A DNA stretch of 64,000 nt from Mycoplasmopsis agalactiae PG2 (GCF_000063605.1 NC_009497.1:682001-746000); one strand, 5' to 3'. Shown: positions 32,901-50,260, counted from the first letter of the stretch. Notes: generated by a model from the sequence alone, not told the origin. A program made the numbers and translations.

Positions 32901-35900
32901 GATTCAAAAATCTTGTTTCCTAAATCCTTACTAAAGTTTTCGTTTGTAAATACTTTCTTAATTGTATTGTCAATAAGTTTAGTAAGCATTGCTTTGTTAT
33001 TTTGTGTTAATGATTTTGAGCTAACTGCTTTGATTAAATCTAACAAGTTTTTATCTCATTGATCGTTAGTTAAGCTTACCTTAAGTTTTTCAATGTAATT
33101 ATCAAAAACTTTCTTTAAACTAGCTCTTGAGCCATTATTTTTTAGCTCTTCAAATAGCTCTTCAACAAAGTATTCTCTTAATTTTAATTTTTGGCCTAAC
33201 TCTGGTAATACTTTAAATAAATCTTTAATAAACTGTGTAAATTCATCTAAAGTAATATTTTCAAATACTTCGCCATATTTTTTGGCTGCATTAAATGAAG
33301 ATCTAGCAAAAATGGTAGCAACTTCATCTTTTTGAAGCACTGATGCAAAGAATTTTTCAAGTTTTTCAGATAAATCATTTGTATTGCTATCTTTCAACCA
33401 ACTTTTAATTATTAAGTCAAGACTTGAAAGGTCTTCAAGCATAACACTATTGCCAAAAATTCCTTTAGTTAAAAAGTTTTTAACAAGGTCTGTTATTTCA
33501 GGACTATCAATCAATAAATTAAATAGTGCTTTTATGTCACTGTCAGAAAACTCAAAGAAGTCTTTTGAAGCATTTTTTACTAGTTCAGTAAATTCGCTGC
33601 TTTCAACTAATGATTTTGCAAGTTGTTTTACAAGTTCAAAGTCATTACTATTTATTATTTTGTTAGCTAATAAATTAATAAGTTGTTTTAAGGTTGTGAA
33701 TCCTTGAATAGTGTTAACTTCTGAATCAGCCAAATTATTAATTGCACTTGTGAATAAGTTCCTAAATGCTCTGTTTTGTAGTAGTTTATGAACTAGTGAT
33801 GATAATTCATCTCTTGAAATAAGTTTTTCAATTTCAGCAGCACCAGTTGCATTTATTATTTCGTTTGTAATAGAACTTGAAACTAATTTTTTGCTTTCTG
33901 CAAAATCAAAAATGTTTGAAACTAGCTTAGCTAGAGTATCTTTATGACTTTTAACAAAATTATCTTTTACTAAAACTTTTGCTAAATCTAAAATTGTGTT
34001 TTCAATTGAACTGTTTTCAAAAATTCTGTTTAACTCATCTTTTAATTGGTCAGATAACTCTTCAAAGTCAATATTGCCTATATGTGATCCTAAATAACCT
34101 AATAATGATTCATAAATGTTTTCAAATTTAAAAATTTTATCCAAGTCATCATATTTACCAATAAGGCTATAAAATAGTTCTTCTAGTTTATTGCTGTCAA
34201 TATCTTTTGTAATCTTAGGATAACTCTTTAATAATCCTGATGAAATCTTAGCAATTAAACGCTTAATGTCATCTTTTTTAAACAGTGATTTAACAAGTTC
34301 ATTAGCTCTTCGACCTAAGCTAGTGTTTTTGATATTTACAAACTTAACAAAAACATCTTGAACTAAATCTTCAAATGAACTAATGTCTTCTCAATCAGTT
34401 TTATTAAGCCCTATAATGCTTTGAGCTAAGTCACTAAATATAACTTCAAATTCATTTGAATCAAAAATAGCATTTATTAACTTTTGAATATCTTCTTTGT
34501 TTACTAATTCGCTTGTTTTATTGGTGTTTTGGAAAATATAACCTGAAATTTTTGCTCTTAATTCAGGAGATTGCTTTGTGAACTTAAATGCATTAATAAG
34601 TAATTTTTGTGTAGTATTTTTGTTTTCTTGAACCTTCTCTGATTTAGCAACTGACTTAAATATTTTGAACAAGAAGTTATCTGGACTAGAAAAGTTTAGA
34701 TTCTTTTCATTAGCTTTAAAAATGCCTGCAAAGAATTTGCTCAAGTCAAATTTAAATCCATCCTTAGAAACATCATCAAATAGTTTTTTCAAAATATCAT
34801 TTGAAGCTGTTTCAACGTCTTTTTGGTCAATTGACGAGTCAGAAATAATACTAAATAATTTAGTAAATTCTTCTTTAGAAATATCATTTGTTATTCCTGG
34901 AAGTTTAGATATTTGTGAATACAATATATCGCTAATAAATCTTAATGATTTTTCATCTTTAACAAGTGATTTAACTAGTGACGAAATCTTTTGAATAATA
35001 GCTGAATTATTGTTTGTATCAGAAAGTCAAGACTTAATTGCGTTTTCAAAGCTAAAGTTTGATAAATCACTTTGACTTCCAAAAATTCCTCTAACTAAAA
35101 AGTCTTCTAAAAGTCATTGGAAATCATTATTTGCCAGTAATTTAGATATAAATAAATTAGCATTTTCAGAGTTAATCACATCTTTTAACTCAGGAGCAAA
35201 TTTGACAATTAAATTAGAAACTAATTCTTTAGTTTCGTCAAATGAAAGAATCTTTTTAACTAAGTTGATAACTTCTGAATTAGACTGTAAAACAGATGTT
35301 TTGGTCAAAATCATCTTAATTAATTCTGATGAAGTTTTAACTTTATCCAATTCATTTTTATCAATATCAGTAAGTGCTGAAACTAATGAATTTGCTGCTT
35401 TAGAAAATTCAGAGCTGCCTAAAATTTTGTCAAATAGAGATATGAATTTGTTTTTTGCAAATATATCATTAAATCTATTAATGCTTGCTGAGTAAACTTT
35501 ATCAGCTATTAATTTAGATAAGTAACTATCTTTATTGAAATATTTAAGCGAATTAGCAAGTATTTTTTCTAATGTATTTTTGTTGCTTTTTAGATCTAAA
35601 TCAGCAACAATTTTAAAAATTTTGATTAATGATTCATCAAGTTTTTTACCTTCAAAATTCTTGCTTAATTTGTTTCATGTTTGTGCTAAAACATTAGCAA
35701 AACTAAAGTCAGAAATTTTGCTACCCCGCAATTGAGGTAATAATGAGTCTATGAATGTTTTCGATATATTAAATTCTTTATCTAAAGCTTTTAGACCCTT
35801 AATACCTTTTGATAAAAGATCTTTGAGTTTAGATTCTTCGATATCTTTAAATATATCGCCATTTGCTTTAATAATCTCAAAAACAAAGTTTGTAAATTCT

Positions 35901-37981
35901 TTGCTTAGTTGGCCTTCTTTTGAAATTTCATCAAAAAGGCTTGATGCTAAATCACTAATTATTTTTTGAATGTCACTATTTTGAAGTGCTAAATGTAATA
36001 GCTCGCCAACTGATTTAGCTTTTTCATAAGTTTTAGAGTTATTAGCAAGATGAATAAATAACTCACCAATTGTCTTTTTAACGCTCTCGCTACTTAAAAC
36101 TGACTTAACTAGTTTTGCTAAGCTTTCAGTTTTAATTGTGCCTGATGAGTTTGCCTCATTTGCCTTGTTTATAGCATCAGTGAGCATTTTTTCATCAATA
36201 TTTTGCACTATCATATTCTGTGCAAAATCTTCAATTATGTTTTTTAATTCATCCTTATCTTTTTGAATTAAATCTGAATTAAAGAATGCTGCAACTAATG
36301 AAATTAAACTAGATTCATTTAATAAATTCTTTTTGAAAATGTTGACTAAATCAAAAAGTTTAGCTCTTTCATGGTTCGAATTTTTGTCCTTATTTCAATA
36401 TGTTTTTTGAAACTCTAGCTCAGATTTTAGTAAAAAATTAGGGATAAATTCAGTCTTATCTATCCATTCTTTTAATTTATTTAAATTTTCATTATTGTTT
36501 TTTGTAAAAAAGTTGGCTAATCTGCTACTGGGGTCAGCGTTTTTAACTGTTGGGAACTTAATTAATTGATCTATAGCACCATGCAAAATATTTTTAACTA
36601 ATGAGCTATTTAAGACTCTCTTTTTGTATCACTCTCAGCCACTTTTTCTTTTATCGCTAAATTTTTTGTAAATATCATCTTCTTTAAAAAGGTCTCTATC
36701 AATATCACTAGTAAGAACTTTTTTGACAGTATCAAATGGATTTTCAAACTCCAATTGCTTAGAGAATGAATTGGCATCAGAATAAATATATTTATTTTCT
36801 CAGTTAATGCCTTGTTCTTTTAATTTATCACCGTTTCTTTCCGAAACAATAAGTTTAATGAACACATCTTGCGCCATTTTTTTATAGCCAAAACTACCAG
36901 GGTGAATGTCAAATAGTGTAGGAGATAATATATTAATATTTGAATCTTTGGTTCAAAAATCAAAATCATATGAGTTTATGAAATTAAAATTATTTTTAGT
37001 AACTTGAGACTGAATATTTGTATTTAACAAATTGATGGCCATTTGGCTAACAATTAATGATGAATTATTGTTTTTAAATAAATAGCCATCTAATAAAACA
37101 AAAAGGTGAGGAAGTGGCAATGGATAGCCTATAAAATTGACGTTTTCAGTTTTTACATATTTTTTAAGTTCAGCAGAAAATTCATCAATTCTTTTCTTCA
37201 TTAAATTGAATGTGTCCTGAAATGCGGCACTAACATTAGCTATTGCATTAGTTGGATTAGCTTTGATATTTTGAATATTCTCTAAGAATTTAGGATCTTT
37301 TAATTTCTCAGAAACTAATTCCATAAAGTCATTAGCAGCTAATGTGATTGTAACTAAATTGGCTTTTTGTAATTCTTCTTTAATTTTTTTAGATTTTTGG
37401 ATTAAGTTGTCCCCAAACTTAACCTTATAGTAGGCTAATTTTGTTGGATTCTTTGTCTGTAACTCTTTCAATGATTTATCATCTACAGTAAGTAAAAACT
37501 TCCAGTCTTCTAAAGTTGTGCCTGATGAAGCATAGTTTGTATATGATTCTAATTTATTATTTTCTCTATTCGAGCTTTGAATAAAAGAAGCTAAATATGT
37601 AGGGAATGATATACCTGTAATTTCGTTTTTCTCTTTATCATAATTACCAGGATAATCTTTATCTAAGTGAGAATCAAAACCAGCAGATATTGAATCTCCT
37701 AAAGCTACATATTTGACTTTTTCATTTTCTTTAATAACATTTGAACTTGCTTTTCTCTGATCTAAATTATTAGCATGTGAAGTAATATCTAATGATGCAA
37801 TATTTGAATCAACTGTTGGTAATCCAGGAGCGCCGTGTACTTCGTTTTGAAAATTCTTGCTACCTGAAGCTTCTATTTTTTTATCACCGAAAGGAATGTA
37901 TGAAAGTCCTACAGCTAAAGCTACTGTAGCAGAGAAGGTAACAACACTAGTAATAATAATTGGTTTTAGTTTTAATTTCAT
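29978..37981 (-). CDS. milA: Giant SGNH/GDSL lipase, MilA-like surface protein
   Basis: 2667 residues, one uninterrupted frame (TGA as Trp). An N-terminal hydrophobic segment (residues ~8-30) lacks a lipobox Cys, so it is a signal/anchor helix. Lipase domain at ~88-370 has all SGNH blocks: A-L-G-D-S-I-S with nucleophile Ser97, A-A-N-D-F with Asn217, and F-D-I-H-P-G with Asp358/His360. The remaining ~2300 residues are repetitive amphipathic helices (F-x-x-L-V-K-x-x-L patterns at roughly 80-120-residue intervals), and the last ~440 resemble lipoprotein A. Size, lipase domain and organism match the immunogenic lipase MilA described in M. bovis; the symbol rests on that recognition. It probably releases fatty acids at the cell surface. 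AAGGAG lies upstream of the ATG. Confidence 0.85.
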
Positions 37982-38013
37982 TATTATTTCTCCTTAGATT
38001 GTAAGTTCATTAA

Positions 38014-38019
38014 ATTATA
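38014..38019 (-). promoter_or_regulatory. -10 element of milA
   Basis: TATAAT on the minus strand 33 bases before the ATG. No convincing -35 is visible, as is common in mycoplasma promoters. Confidence 0.5.
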
Positions 38020-38096
38020 AAGAAAAAAGCAATAATGTATAACTTTTATAAAGTTATAGAACTTTACGTATAGGACTATTTTATAGACATAAAAGA

Positions 38097-38121
38097 AAAG
38101 CCGAACGCTTGTTTCGGCTTT
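38097..38121 (-). terminator. Terminator of the rpoBC operon
   Basis: Nine-base stem AAAGCCGAA/TTCGGCTTT, T-rich on the minus strand beyond it. Confidence 0.85.
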
Positions 38122-38131
38122 GTTTTTACTT

Positions 38132-42560
<4,429 letters not shown>

Positions 42561-42568
<8 letters not shown>

Positions 42569-45500
42569 TATAGTCTCCCTCATTACCAACTGAATTGCTT
42601 ATGTTAAAGTATTGTTGGGCTTCTTCATCTTCTTCTTCATTATTTGCAGTTGTAATATCTAATTTCATTCCTAGTCCATTTAATTCATAGTTCAACACAT
42701 TAAACGATTCAGGAATACCCGGAGTTGGTAAGTCTTTGCCAGTAACTAGTGATGTATATAGTTGATTACGTCCTACAATGTCATCTGATTTGTATGTAAG
42801 AATTTCTTGTAATACGTTTGAAGCACCATAAGATTCAATCGCTCATGTTTCCATTTCACCAAATCTTTGACCACCATTTTGACTCTTACCACCAAGTGGT
42901 TGTTGAGTAATAAGTGAATATGGGCCGACACTACGAGCATACATCTTGTCATCAACCATGTGGTTAAGCTTGAACATATACATAACACCAACTGACACAG
43001 GGTTATCAAATTTTTCACCTGTAATAGGGTCAATTAAAGTTTGCTTACCTGATAATGGTAATCCAGCTTCAGAAATAACATCTTGGATAGCTTCTTTTTT
43101 AACACCATCAAATACAGGTGTAACAAATTTGCAACCTAAACTTCTAGCAGCCATACCTAAGTGTACTTCTAATACTTGACCAATGTTCATACGTGAAGGT
43201 ACACCTTGAGGATTAAGCATAACATCAATAGGGGTTCCATCTTCTAAGTGAGGCATATCTTCTTCCGGAAGAATAACTGAAACAACACCTTTGTTACCAT
43301 GACGACCAGACATCTTGTCACCAACACGAATTTTACGTTTTACAGCAATTGATACTTTAACAATCATATCAATGCCATCTTCAAGCAGGTCTTTGTTTTC
43401 TCTACTTAGAATTTCAACACCAATAACAGTGCCATTATGACCATTTTTAACTTTAAGTGATGTGTCTTTAACATTAAGTTGTCTTTGACCTAAAATTGCA
43501 GCAAGCAATTTCTCTTCTCTAGATGGGTTATCGTCACCTTTTGGAGAAACACGGCCAACTAAAACATCACCAGGAATAACTTCTGAACCAACTAAAACAA
43601 TACCATGTTCATCCAAGTGTCTGATTGCATATTTAGATACGTTTGGAATGTCTCTAGTTAATTCATCAGCACCAGCTTTGCTAGTTCTAAATTGAATAGT
43701 TTGCTCTTCGATATGAATTGAAGTAAGCACATCTTTTTTAGCAAGTCTCTCATTTAAAACAATAGCATCTTCATAGTTATAACCTTTATAAGTTGAGAAA
43801 GCAACTAAAAGGTTTTTACCTAAAGCTAACTCACCATCTTTAAAACTAGAACCATCAACTAATAAATCACCTTTAGCAACATCTTGACCTACCTTGATAA
43901 TAGGTTTTTGATGAATAACAGTATCTTGGTTTGAACGTTGGAAGTTTTTAAGGCTGTATGTATCTAAAGTGCCTTTGTTGTTTCTAATTTTAATTTTTGC
44001 ACCGTCAACATATTCAACTTTACCTTCGTTTCTTGCTCTAAAGTTAGCAGCTGAAAATTTAGCGATATCAGCTTCATTACCTGTTGCGACAAAAGCAGCT
44101 TCGGTTTCTAATAAAGGAACTGCTTGACGTTGCATGTTAGAACCCATAAGTGCACGGTTAGCATCGTCATTTTCTAAAAATGGAATACATCCAGCAGCTA
44201 CTGACACCATTTGTCTAGATGAAACTTCAATTAAATCAACATCACCAGGCTTGCCTAGAATGTAGGTGTAATTTTTCCTTATTGTTAGTGTTTCATCAAC
44301 TAATCTGTTGTCATCATCAACTGTTGCAGTTGATTGAGCAATGTTATAACCAAATTCATCAGCAGCAGTTAAATAAACAACATCATCATAATCAACTACT
44401 GAATTATTAACTTTGAAATATGGAGTTTGTAAAAAACCATATTCATTAACGCTTGCATAAGTTGCAAGGTTCAAGATAAGACCAATGTTTGGTCCTTCAG
44501 GTGTTTCAATAGGACATATTCTTCCATAGTGAGTTGCATGAACGTCACGAACTTCAAATTGTGCTGTATCACGATTAAGACCACCAGGTCCTAAATATGT
44601 GATACGTCTTTCGTTTGAAATTTCTGCAAGCGCGTTAATTTGATCCATAAATTGAGAAAGTTTTGAACTATTGAAGAATGTTTTCATTTGGTTTGACACC
44701 AATTTGTTGTTTGTGATGTTTTTAGGAGTGATTTTTTCAGGCTCTTTAGCTGACATTCTTTCTCTAGTTGTTTTTTCTAGCTTTGAAAGACCAACATTTA
44801 ATTGATTTTGCATCAATTCACCAACTGAAACAATTCTTTTGTTAATCATAGAATCGGCATCATCATCTTGGCCAATGCCTTCTAATAAATTGAAATAGTA
44901 GTTAATTGCAGCAATAATATCCGAAGCAATTAAATGTTGCGCATCACATTTTGGATCATTACCAATAACTAAAGTGGCAAGACCTTTATCCATTTTCTTT
45001 CTGTTAGCAAAAACTAAAAGTTTAGCGACTCTATTTGACTTCTTTAAGTATGGATAAGCTGGATCGTTATAGAGTTTGGCATACAAAATTTCAGGATTAA
45101 TTCCTTCAATTTCAGTTGTTTTTAATGCGCCATTATTGAAATTCTCTTGAATTAATAAAGCAAGCTTATGTTCAATGAAAGTTCCTTTTTCTAAGAACAT
45201 TACTTCGCCGTTTTCATCTTTAATTTCTAAATCCTGACCTAAATATGTTTCGGTAATACGGTCAATAAGACTTAATTTTTTGTTAAGTTTGTATCTACCA
45301 GTTGCACCTAAACTGTAGCGTTTTTTGTTAAATAAAAGCGATGGTAAAAGATTTGCTGCTGATGTTTCAGTCATCAAATCCCCTCTACGAATTGTTCTAA
45401 ATAAAATTTCTCTACAGTTTTGAATAACTGTCATAGGATCTTCGCTTGATTTAAGACTCTTATCTCTAAGTAAGGTCTCTTCTAATTCTGGAGAGTTACC

Positions 45501-46196
45501 AAAAAGACTGTGAATATTTTCTTCATTAAGACCAAGGGCGCCTAAAAACACAGCAAGGTTAATGTTTTTGTTTTTGTCAATTTTGATTTTTACTGAATCA
45601 GGGTTTTTAGTAGTAACTTTGTGTGAAATTTCAACTCATGAACCTAATCTAGGCAAAATTTCTAGCTTGTTAAACAAGTCATCAGATTGCTTGTTACGAA
45701 CACCACAACCAAAGTAGGCACTAGGTGAACGAATTAACTGACTAACTATAACTTTTTCACTACCATTGATAATAAAACTTCCACCTGAGTTCATAAGTGG
45801 AACTTCACCAAGTAAAACTTCATCATCTTTAACAACACCTTTGTCAGATGTTACCTTAAATTTAGCAAAAAGCTTGGCAGCATAGTTGATGCCTTTAGCT
45901 TTTGCTTCGATGATTGCATCATATTCTTTAGGTGGTACTTCTAGTCTCGCTGAATTGTGAATGTATTCTAAAGACACCTTTTTGTTGCTAGAAACAATTG
46001 GATAATGTTCTCTTAAAATTTCTTCAATTCCGCTTTTCTTGAATCACTCAAAAGATTCTTTTGACATATTTAAAAAGTCAGGAACTTCTCAAGTAACTTT
46101 TGTAGCTGAATAATCACGACGTTCTGTCATTGGGCCGAATTTTCTAACTTTGTATGGGTATTTATTTTGGTATTTATCTTTTGTTGATGTTGGCAT
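42561..46196 (-). CDS. rpoB: RNA polymerase subunit beta
   Basis: 1211 residues. Recognisable blocks: [11 protein letters not shown], the rifampicin pocket region [12 protein letters not shown] followed by [19 protein letters not shown], and the C-terminal [18 protein letters not shown]. In the rifampicin pocket the residues read [10 protein letters not shown], with Asn where sensitive bacteria have His (E. coli 526), which fits the known intrinsic rifampicin resistance of mollicutes. AGAGGGAG lies upstream of the ATG. Confidence 0.97.
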
Positions 46197-46669
46197 ATTG
46201 ACAATACTCCCTCTAATCTTTTTCAAATGCAGATAAAGTAGTAAAAAATCAATACTTTTGAATAAAGTATTAAATTTAATAGTTAAATTTTATCATAATA
46301 TTAAGTTTTATCCATATAAAAATATCATATTTTATCAGCAAGATAAATTTATGGCTTATAAATACTAATATGACTGTTTTATAGGTATTTTTGACTAATA
46401 ATTATTATGTTTTAGGTCTAAAATTTAATCATTTTTTTGATAAGTGTTCAAAAATAAAATTTTTTTAGTATGCTTGCACAAAAATAAATATGCATAATCA
46501 CACATTTCTTTCATAAAGTGCATTAATGCATTTTGTCTCATGCCAATGTGGTAATTTTTCATATATGCAAATAATTTATTTTGCATTTTTACTATTTTAG
46601 ATTTTGCAATCGTTTATATTTTGGGCAATTTTAATCATCGCTAAAAAATGTTTAATTCTAGGAGAAAAA
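46197..46669. other. Intergenic region between divergent rpoB and a lipoprotein gene
   Basis: 473 very AT-rich bases. I see no gene. It contains a palindrome TGCATTAATGCA at 46519-46530 and one copy of the 11-mer repeat at 46374-46384; the rpoB promoter must be on the minus strand here. Confidence 0.55.
46374..46384 (-). repeat. CTATAAAACAG intergenic 11-mer, copy 3
   Basis: Exact copy on the minus strand, upstream of rpoB. Confidence 0.6.
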
Positions 46670-47245
46670 ATGAAATCTAAATTTTTAATGACACTACCAG
46701 TGCTTTTTACTTTCCCAATAGTCTCAGCTTCATGCACTGACATTAATCAAAATAATTCAACAGCAGAAAACAAAAAGCCTGATTCAAATGAAAAAATAAA
46801 AGTAGATAATGCAACAACAAATAATGCAAACAGCAACGAAAATAAAAATGACGGTAGGAGCAAAACTGAACAACCTTCAAAAGACCAAGCCGAAACCTAT
46901 AGCACTTCAAATGTCAATAAGCAAAAAGAAGAAATGCTTAAAAAGTTAAAAGAGGAACTACCAAAACTAAAAGAAAAGAAGGTTGAACTAGAGAAAACTA
47001 TTGAAGAAACTAAACCAACAGAAGAACAACTTAAAAAAGCTTGACAAGATATAGAAAATAAAGCGAATACATCACCAAGCGAGTATGATGAAAGCAAACT
47101 AAAAGAAGCTTATGAAAAATGACTAACAGTTTATGATAAATTAACTAATGCAAAAAATGAACTAGAAATTCTTACAAAGAGTAAGATGATAGAACAAACT
47201 GAGCAAGCTATTGAAAAACTTGAGACTAAATTAAAAGCAAAATAG
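46670..47245 (+). CDS. Lipoprotein with charged coiled-coil
   Basis: 191 residues. I choose the ATG at 46670 because AGGAG lies just upstream and it yields a proper signal peptide with I-V-S-A-S-C, lipidated Cys22; an upstream in-frame ATG at 46604 would bury that signal. Residues ~25-75 are a low-complexity Asn/Glu/Lys spacer and ~80-190 are Lys/Glu helix (K-L-K-E-E-L-P-K-L-K-E-K-K). Two TGA Trp codons are in the helical part. No family recognised; surface lipoprotein of unknown function. Confidence 0.75.
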
Positions 47246-47301
47246 CCTTTGTAAGTTTTAGCAAATTATTTCAATATAAGTCTATTAATTTATAAATTAT
47301 T

Positions 47302-47325
47302 AACTATGCATATGCATAGTTTTTG
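47302..47325 (+). terminator. Terminator of the 46670 lipoprotein gene
   Basis: Perfect palindrome with T-run, low GC content, so moderately strong at best. Confidence 0.55.
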
Positions 47326-47366
47326 CTTTTTATAAGACACTCTGGTTGTCATTTTTGCCAAAAATA

Positions 47367-47377
47367 CTATAAAACAG
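47367..47377 (+). repeat. CTATAAAACAG intergenic 11-mer, copy 4
   Basis: Exact copy, 46 bases after the palindrome that follows the lipoprotein gene. Confidence 0.6.
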
Positions 47378-47901
47378 TCAATTAAAGAATTATGTCTTAA
47401 GAATATATTATTAATTTATGGCTGCTGTATAAAACAAACTAAAAAGCTGCCTGCTTTTTATATAAATAATAATAGATAATTGATAAGTAAACTGATATAT
47501 ATCAACAGTGCTACTATTTTGGCTCTATATCTATACTTATTTATATTAAAATAATTAAAAGTTTACTTTTTATTGATGCAATCGCAATTATAGTAAAGCC
47601 ATTAATTAAAACATAAGTCTAGCTACTTATATTAATTATTATTTTGCTTATAAATTGTATACAGTATTTCAAAAATAAATAAATCAAGACTTAAATAATC
47701 TTAGTTAAATTAATACTTTTACATGTTTTTATAAATTGAAACTCAAAAATAAGCACTGAAAAAGTTCCAATTACCAATAACCCTATAAATAAGGGATATG
47801 AAACAGCTTCGGAAAAATTTCCACATGTTTATTTTTTTTATTTATAAATATTTATGTACGTACAAATCATATTCATGGAGTTAATAATTCATAAATAAAA
47901 A

Positions 47902-48408
47902 ATGGAAAAGTTTTCTAAGTTAAGAACCTATGGAACTGTGCTAATTGTTTTCATTTCATTATCACTTGCTGGAGCAATACTTGACTTAGCATTCATTGGT
48001 GCAGGATTTTCATTTACAAAACTATTTAGTATTTTCTCATTTCCAATTTTTGTAATAGTTATTGTCTTTCTATCGATGATTGTTCATCAAACACCAATTG
48101 AAAAAGAGTTTGCTAAATCTAGAAAATTGCTTTTAGTGTCAGTTATTTTAATACCAATTTTAGCATTTTTACAATATTTGTTTCAACTAGCTATTATACC
48201 AACGCTTATAATTTCGACTTTTAGTGGAAATGTAAAGCCTTTCATTATAAATCTATTAGTTAGTCTTGCATTTTGAACTTTAATTGTTGCTTTTTACAGT
48301 GTTTCTATTGCAAACACAAAAAATCTTAGAAGAGCATATGCAGAAAGAATTAAGCTTTTAACTAGTGCTCAACCTGCTATGAACAATTCAATGCAGCAAG
48401 CAATGTAA
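47902..48408 (+). CDS. Four-helix membrane protein of unknown function
   Basis: 168 residues with four predicted membrane helices (about 12-33, 40-62, 76-100, 108-135) and a basic cytoplasmic tail N-L-R-R-A-Y-A-E-R-I-K-L-L. No family recognised. A second copy of its tail (K-A-Y-S-E-R-I-K-F-L) occurs at 50.3 kb right after the IS element, so this is a small paralogous family. No close ribosome site is seen; GGAG is about 20 bases from the ATG. Confidence 0.75.
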
Positions 48409-48424
48409 TTGTTTTCAATAATTT

Positions 48425-48447
48425 AAGCCCTCAATAAGGGCTTTTTT
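48425..48447 (+). terminator. Terminator of the membrane protein gene
   Basis: Stem AAGCCC/GGGCTT with a 7-base loop followed by a T-run. Confidence 0.8.
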
Positions 48448-48492
48448 ATATAAAATGATTGTTTTAATCACTTATTTCAATTACTAAAAGTG

Positions 48493-48503
48493 CTATAAAA
48501 CAG
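48493..48503 (+). repeat. CTATAAAACAG intergenic 11-mer, copy 5
   Basis: Exact copy, 46 bases after the terminator of the membrane protein gene. Confidence 0.6.
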
Positions 48504-48660
48504 TTTTGTTAGAAAACTGATAACTTAAAAAGCTAAACAATAAATTACTAAAATTACGCACCTGTCTTATGCTATTCTTTAGTAAAATTGCTGCGTTGTT
48601 ACAAGTTTACTATAACAACTAAACTACATAAATTGCTTTAATAAATCATAATTAAATAAG

Positions 48661-48683
48661 AGTTTCCCGGAAAATTAACTATA
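48661..48683 (+). repeat. Left inverted repeat of the IS
   Basis: AGTTTCCCGG then AAAATTAACTATA; one mismatch to the right end. Confidence 0.75.
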
Positions 48684-48857
48684 TAAAAATACGAAAAATG
48701 GCCGATTTTCATTATAGATTGTCATTTTTAAAGACAAGAACAGGGGTTTCAAAAACAAAAGCTCTTGTTTTTTTATTTTACAAATGAAAAATTAGCAAAA
48801 AACATATAAAAATTTACTTGTTTTTCAAAAATAACTATATAAAAAAGTTAATTATAT

Positions 48858-50260
48858 ATGGCAGTACCAGCAGAAATTAGAGTAATAGAAAGACCAAAAA
48901 ATACTGTTGTCAAAAAATCAGGTTCAATGTGAGCAGTTATTGAAAGAGTTGGTTGTGTTAAAAAAAATGGAAAGAACCAGCCAGTTGAAGGTAAAGTTAT
49001 AGGGCATATAATTGACGGCAAATTTGTGCCAAAAGAAAAAGTGAAAATAACTGTTTCAATGAAAAATTTTGGCGACTATGAAATAGCAAAATCAGTTTCA
49101 AAGGATCTATTTACTGATTTAAGTAATGTGTATCCACAAAATATGGCAAAGCATATATATGCTATTGCTTTACTTCGTTCTATAAATCCAAGAATGACAA
49201 ATAACAAATTAGATGAAGTATTTAATGAATCGTTTATGTCAGTTGAAAGTCCTGAACTTAAACTTGGAAAAAATAATGTCTCGTCATTAATAAAATGAAT
49301 TGGGAAGGACTATTCTAAAGTGCTTAAATTTATTCAAAATAGAGTTAGCAAAATTGATGAAGGCAACAAAATTGCAATTGACGAAATGTTAAAAAATAAT
49401 AATAGTAAAGTGAATTCATTAAACGATTTTTCATACAAATCAAAGCTAAAAAATAGCAAAAAAATCTCTATTTTAATTGCTTTAAACGTAACAACTAGAG
49501 ATGTAATTTGTTCGTTTCCTTGCTCAGGAAATTGTGTGGATGTCACTAGTTTTCCTGATTTTTTGGAAAAAACAGGCATAAATAAAAGAATAATTATAGG
49601 TGATAAAGACATAAATAGCAGTGCGTTAATATCTAATGTTGGTTTTATACATCCGCTTAAAAGATCATTAAAACTCTTAGAAGAAATTGATGCATACAAT
49701 ATGAAAGATAAAATAAAACAGCAAAGATGAACCAACCTGATGTAAGAAGATATTTCACAATGGTCTTTATTACTATGCTTTTAGAAATTTAAAGCAAGCA
49801 TCAAAAGAAGAACAAGACTTTATGTCAAGTAAAAAATTTTCAATTGAAGGATATGAAAAAATTAAGCACAAATTTGGAACAATTGTATATGTATCAGATC
49901 AAGATATCACTTGTGAAGATGCATTGAATTTATACAAGCAAAAGTGAGAAATAGAGCTTGTTAACGATTTTTATAAAAATACATTAGAGTTAGAAACTGT
50001 TAGACGACATGATGACTACAATGTTTATGGCGATGAGTTTTTGAATATGCTAACTCTTATAATCGGAAACAGGATCAAGAATAAATTTGCTGACTCAAAA
50101 ATTTTAGGGACTAAATCCTATTGTGATGTAATGAAAATATTTAAGCAATATAAAAAAATACAAATGCCATATAAAAATGACATTTGGTATGAAACAGAAC
50201 TCCCAAAAAAGAGTATGGAGCTCATTGAAAAATCTTGTATAGTTAATTTTTCGGGAAACT
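48858..50260 (+). pseudogene. IS1634-like transposase, frameshifted
   Basis: Frame 1 (48858-49745, 295 residues) contains the N-terminal region, I-A-I-D-E-M at the place of the first catalytic Asp, N-S-L-N-D-F-S-Y-K-S-K, C-S-G-N-C-V-D, and I-I-I-G-D-K-D for the second Asp. Frame 2 (from about 49710) carries the third catalytic block Y-K-Q-K-W-E-I-E and E-T-V-R-R-H. The switch must occur between about 49710 and 49741, in AAAATAAAACAGCAAAGATGA. Either the element is inactive or it uses ribosomal frameshifting; no strong slippery heptamer plus structure is evident, so inactivation is favoured. The second frame runs without a stop through the right inverted repeat to 50358. Confidence 0.7.
50238..50260 (-). 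repeat. Right inverted repeat of the IS
   Basis: Lies inside the transposase reading frame (C-I-V-N-F-S-G-N). Confidence 0.75.

Larger units (their letters stand above)
47246..47901. other. Long intergenic region with terminator
   Basis: 656 AT-rich bases with no gene I can support. A perfect 20-base palindrome (AACTATGCATATGCATAGTT, 47302-47321) followed by T5 is a plausible terminator for the lipoprotein; one 11-mer copy lies at 47367. The rest may be decayed sequence. Confidence 0.55.
48661..50260 (+). mobile_element. IS1634-like insertion sequence (IS4 superfamily), 1.6 kb
   Basis: Bounded by 23-base inverted repeats (48661-48683 and 50238-50260) that match at 22 of 23 positions, beginning AGTTTCCC. 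Inside is a DDE transposase with IS1634-type features. A protective hairpin (ACAAGA ... TCTTGT, 48734-48768, followed by T-run) stands before the transposase, which would shield it from outside transcription. No clear target duplication is seen; IS1634 is known to make duplications of highly variable length, so its absence from short flanks means little. Confidence 0.75.

Noticed and set aside
46197-46603. Possible small RNA or gene in the rpoB upstream gap
   Set aside because: Only a 12-base palindrome and one 11-mer copy are visible; no conserved RNA structure or ribosome site with a coding frame.
49700-49745. Programmed ribosomal frameshift in the transposase
   Set aside because: The overlap has no clear slippery heptamer followed by a stem-loop or internal ribosome site; a mutation is the simpler reading, though not excluded.
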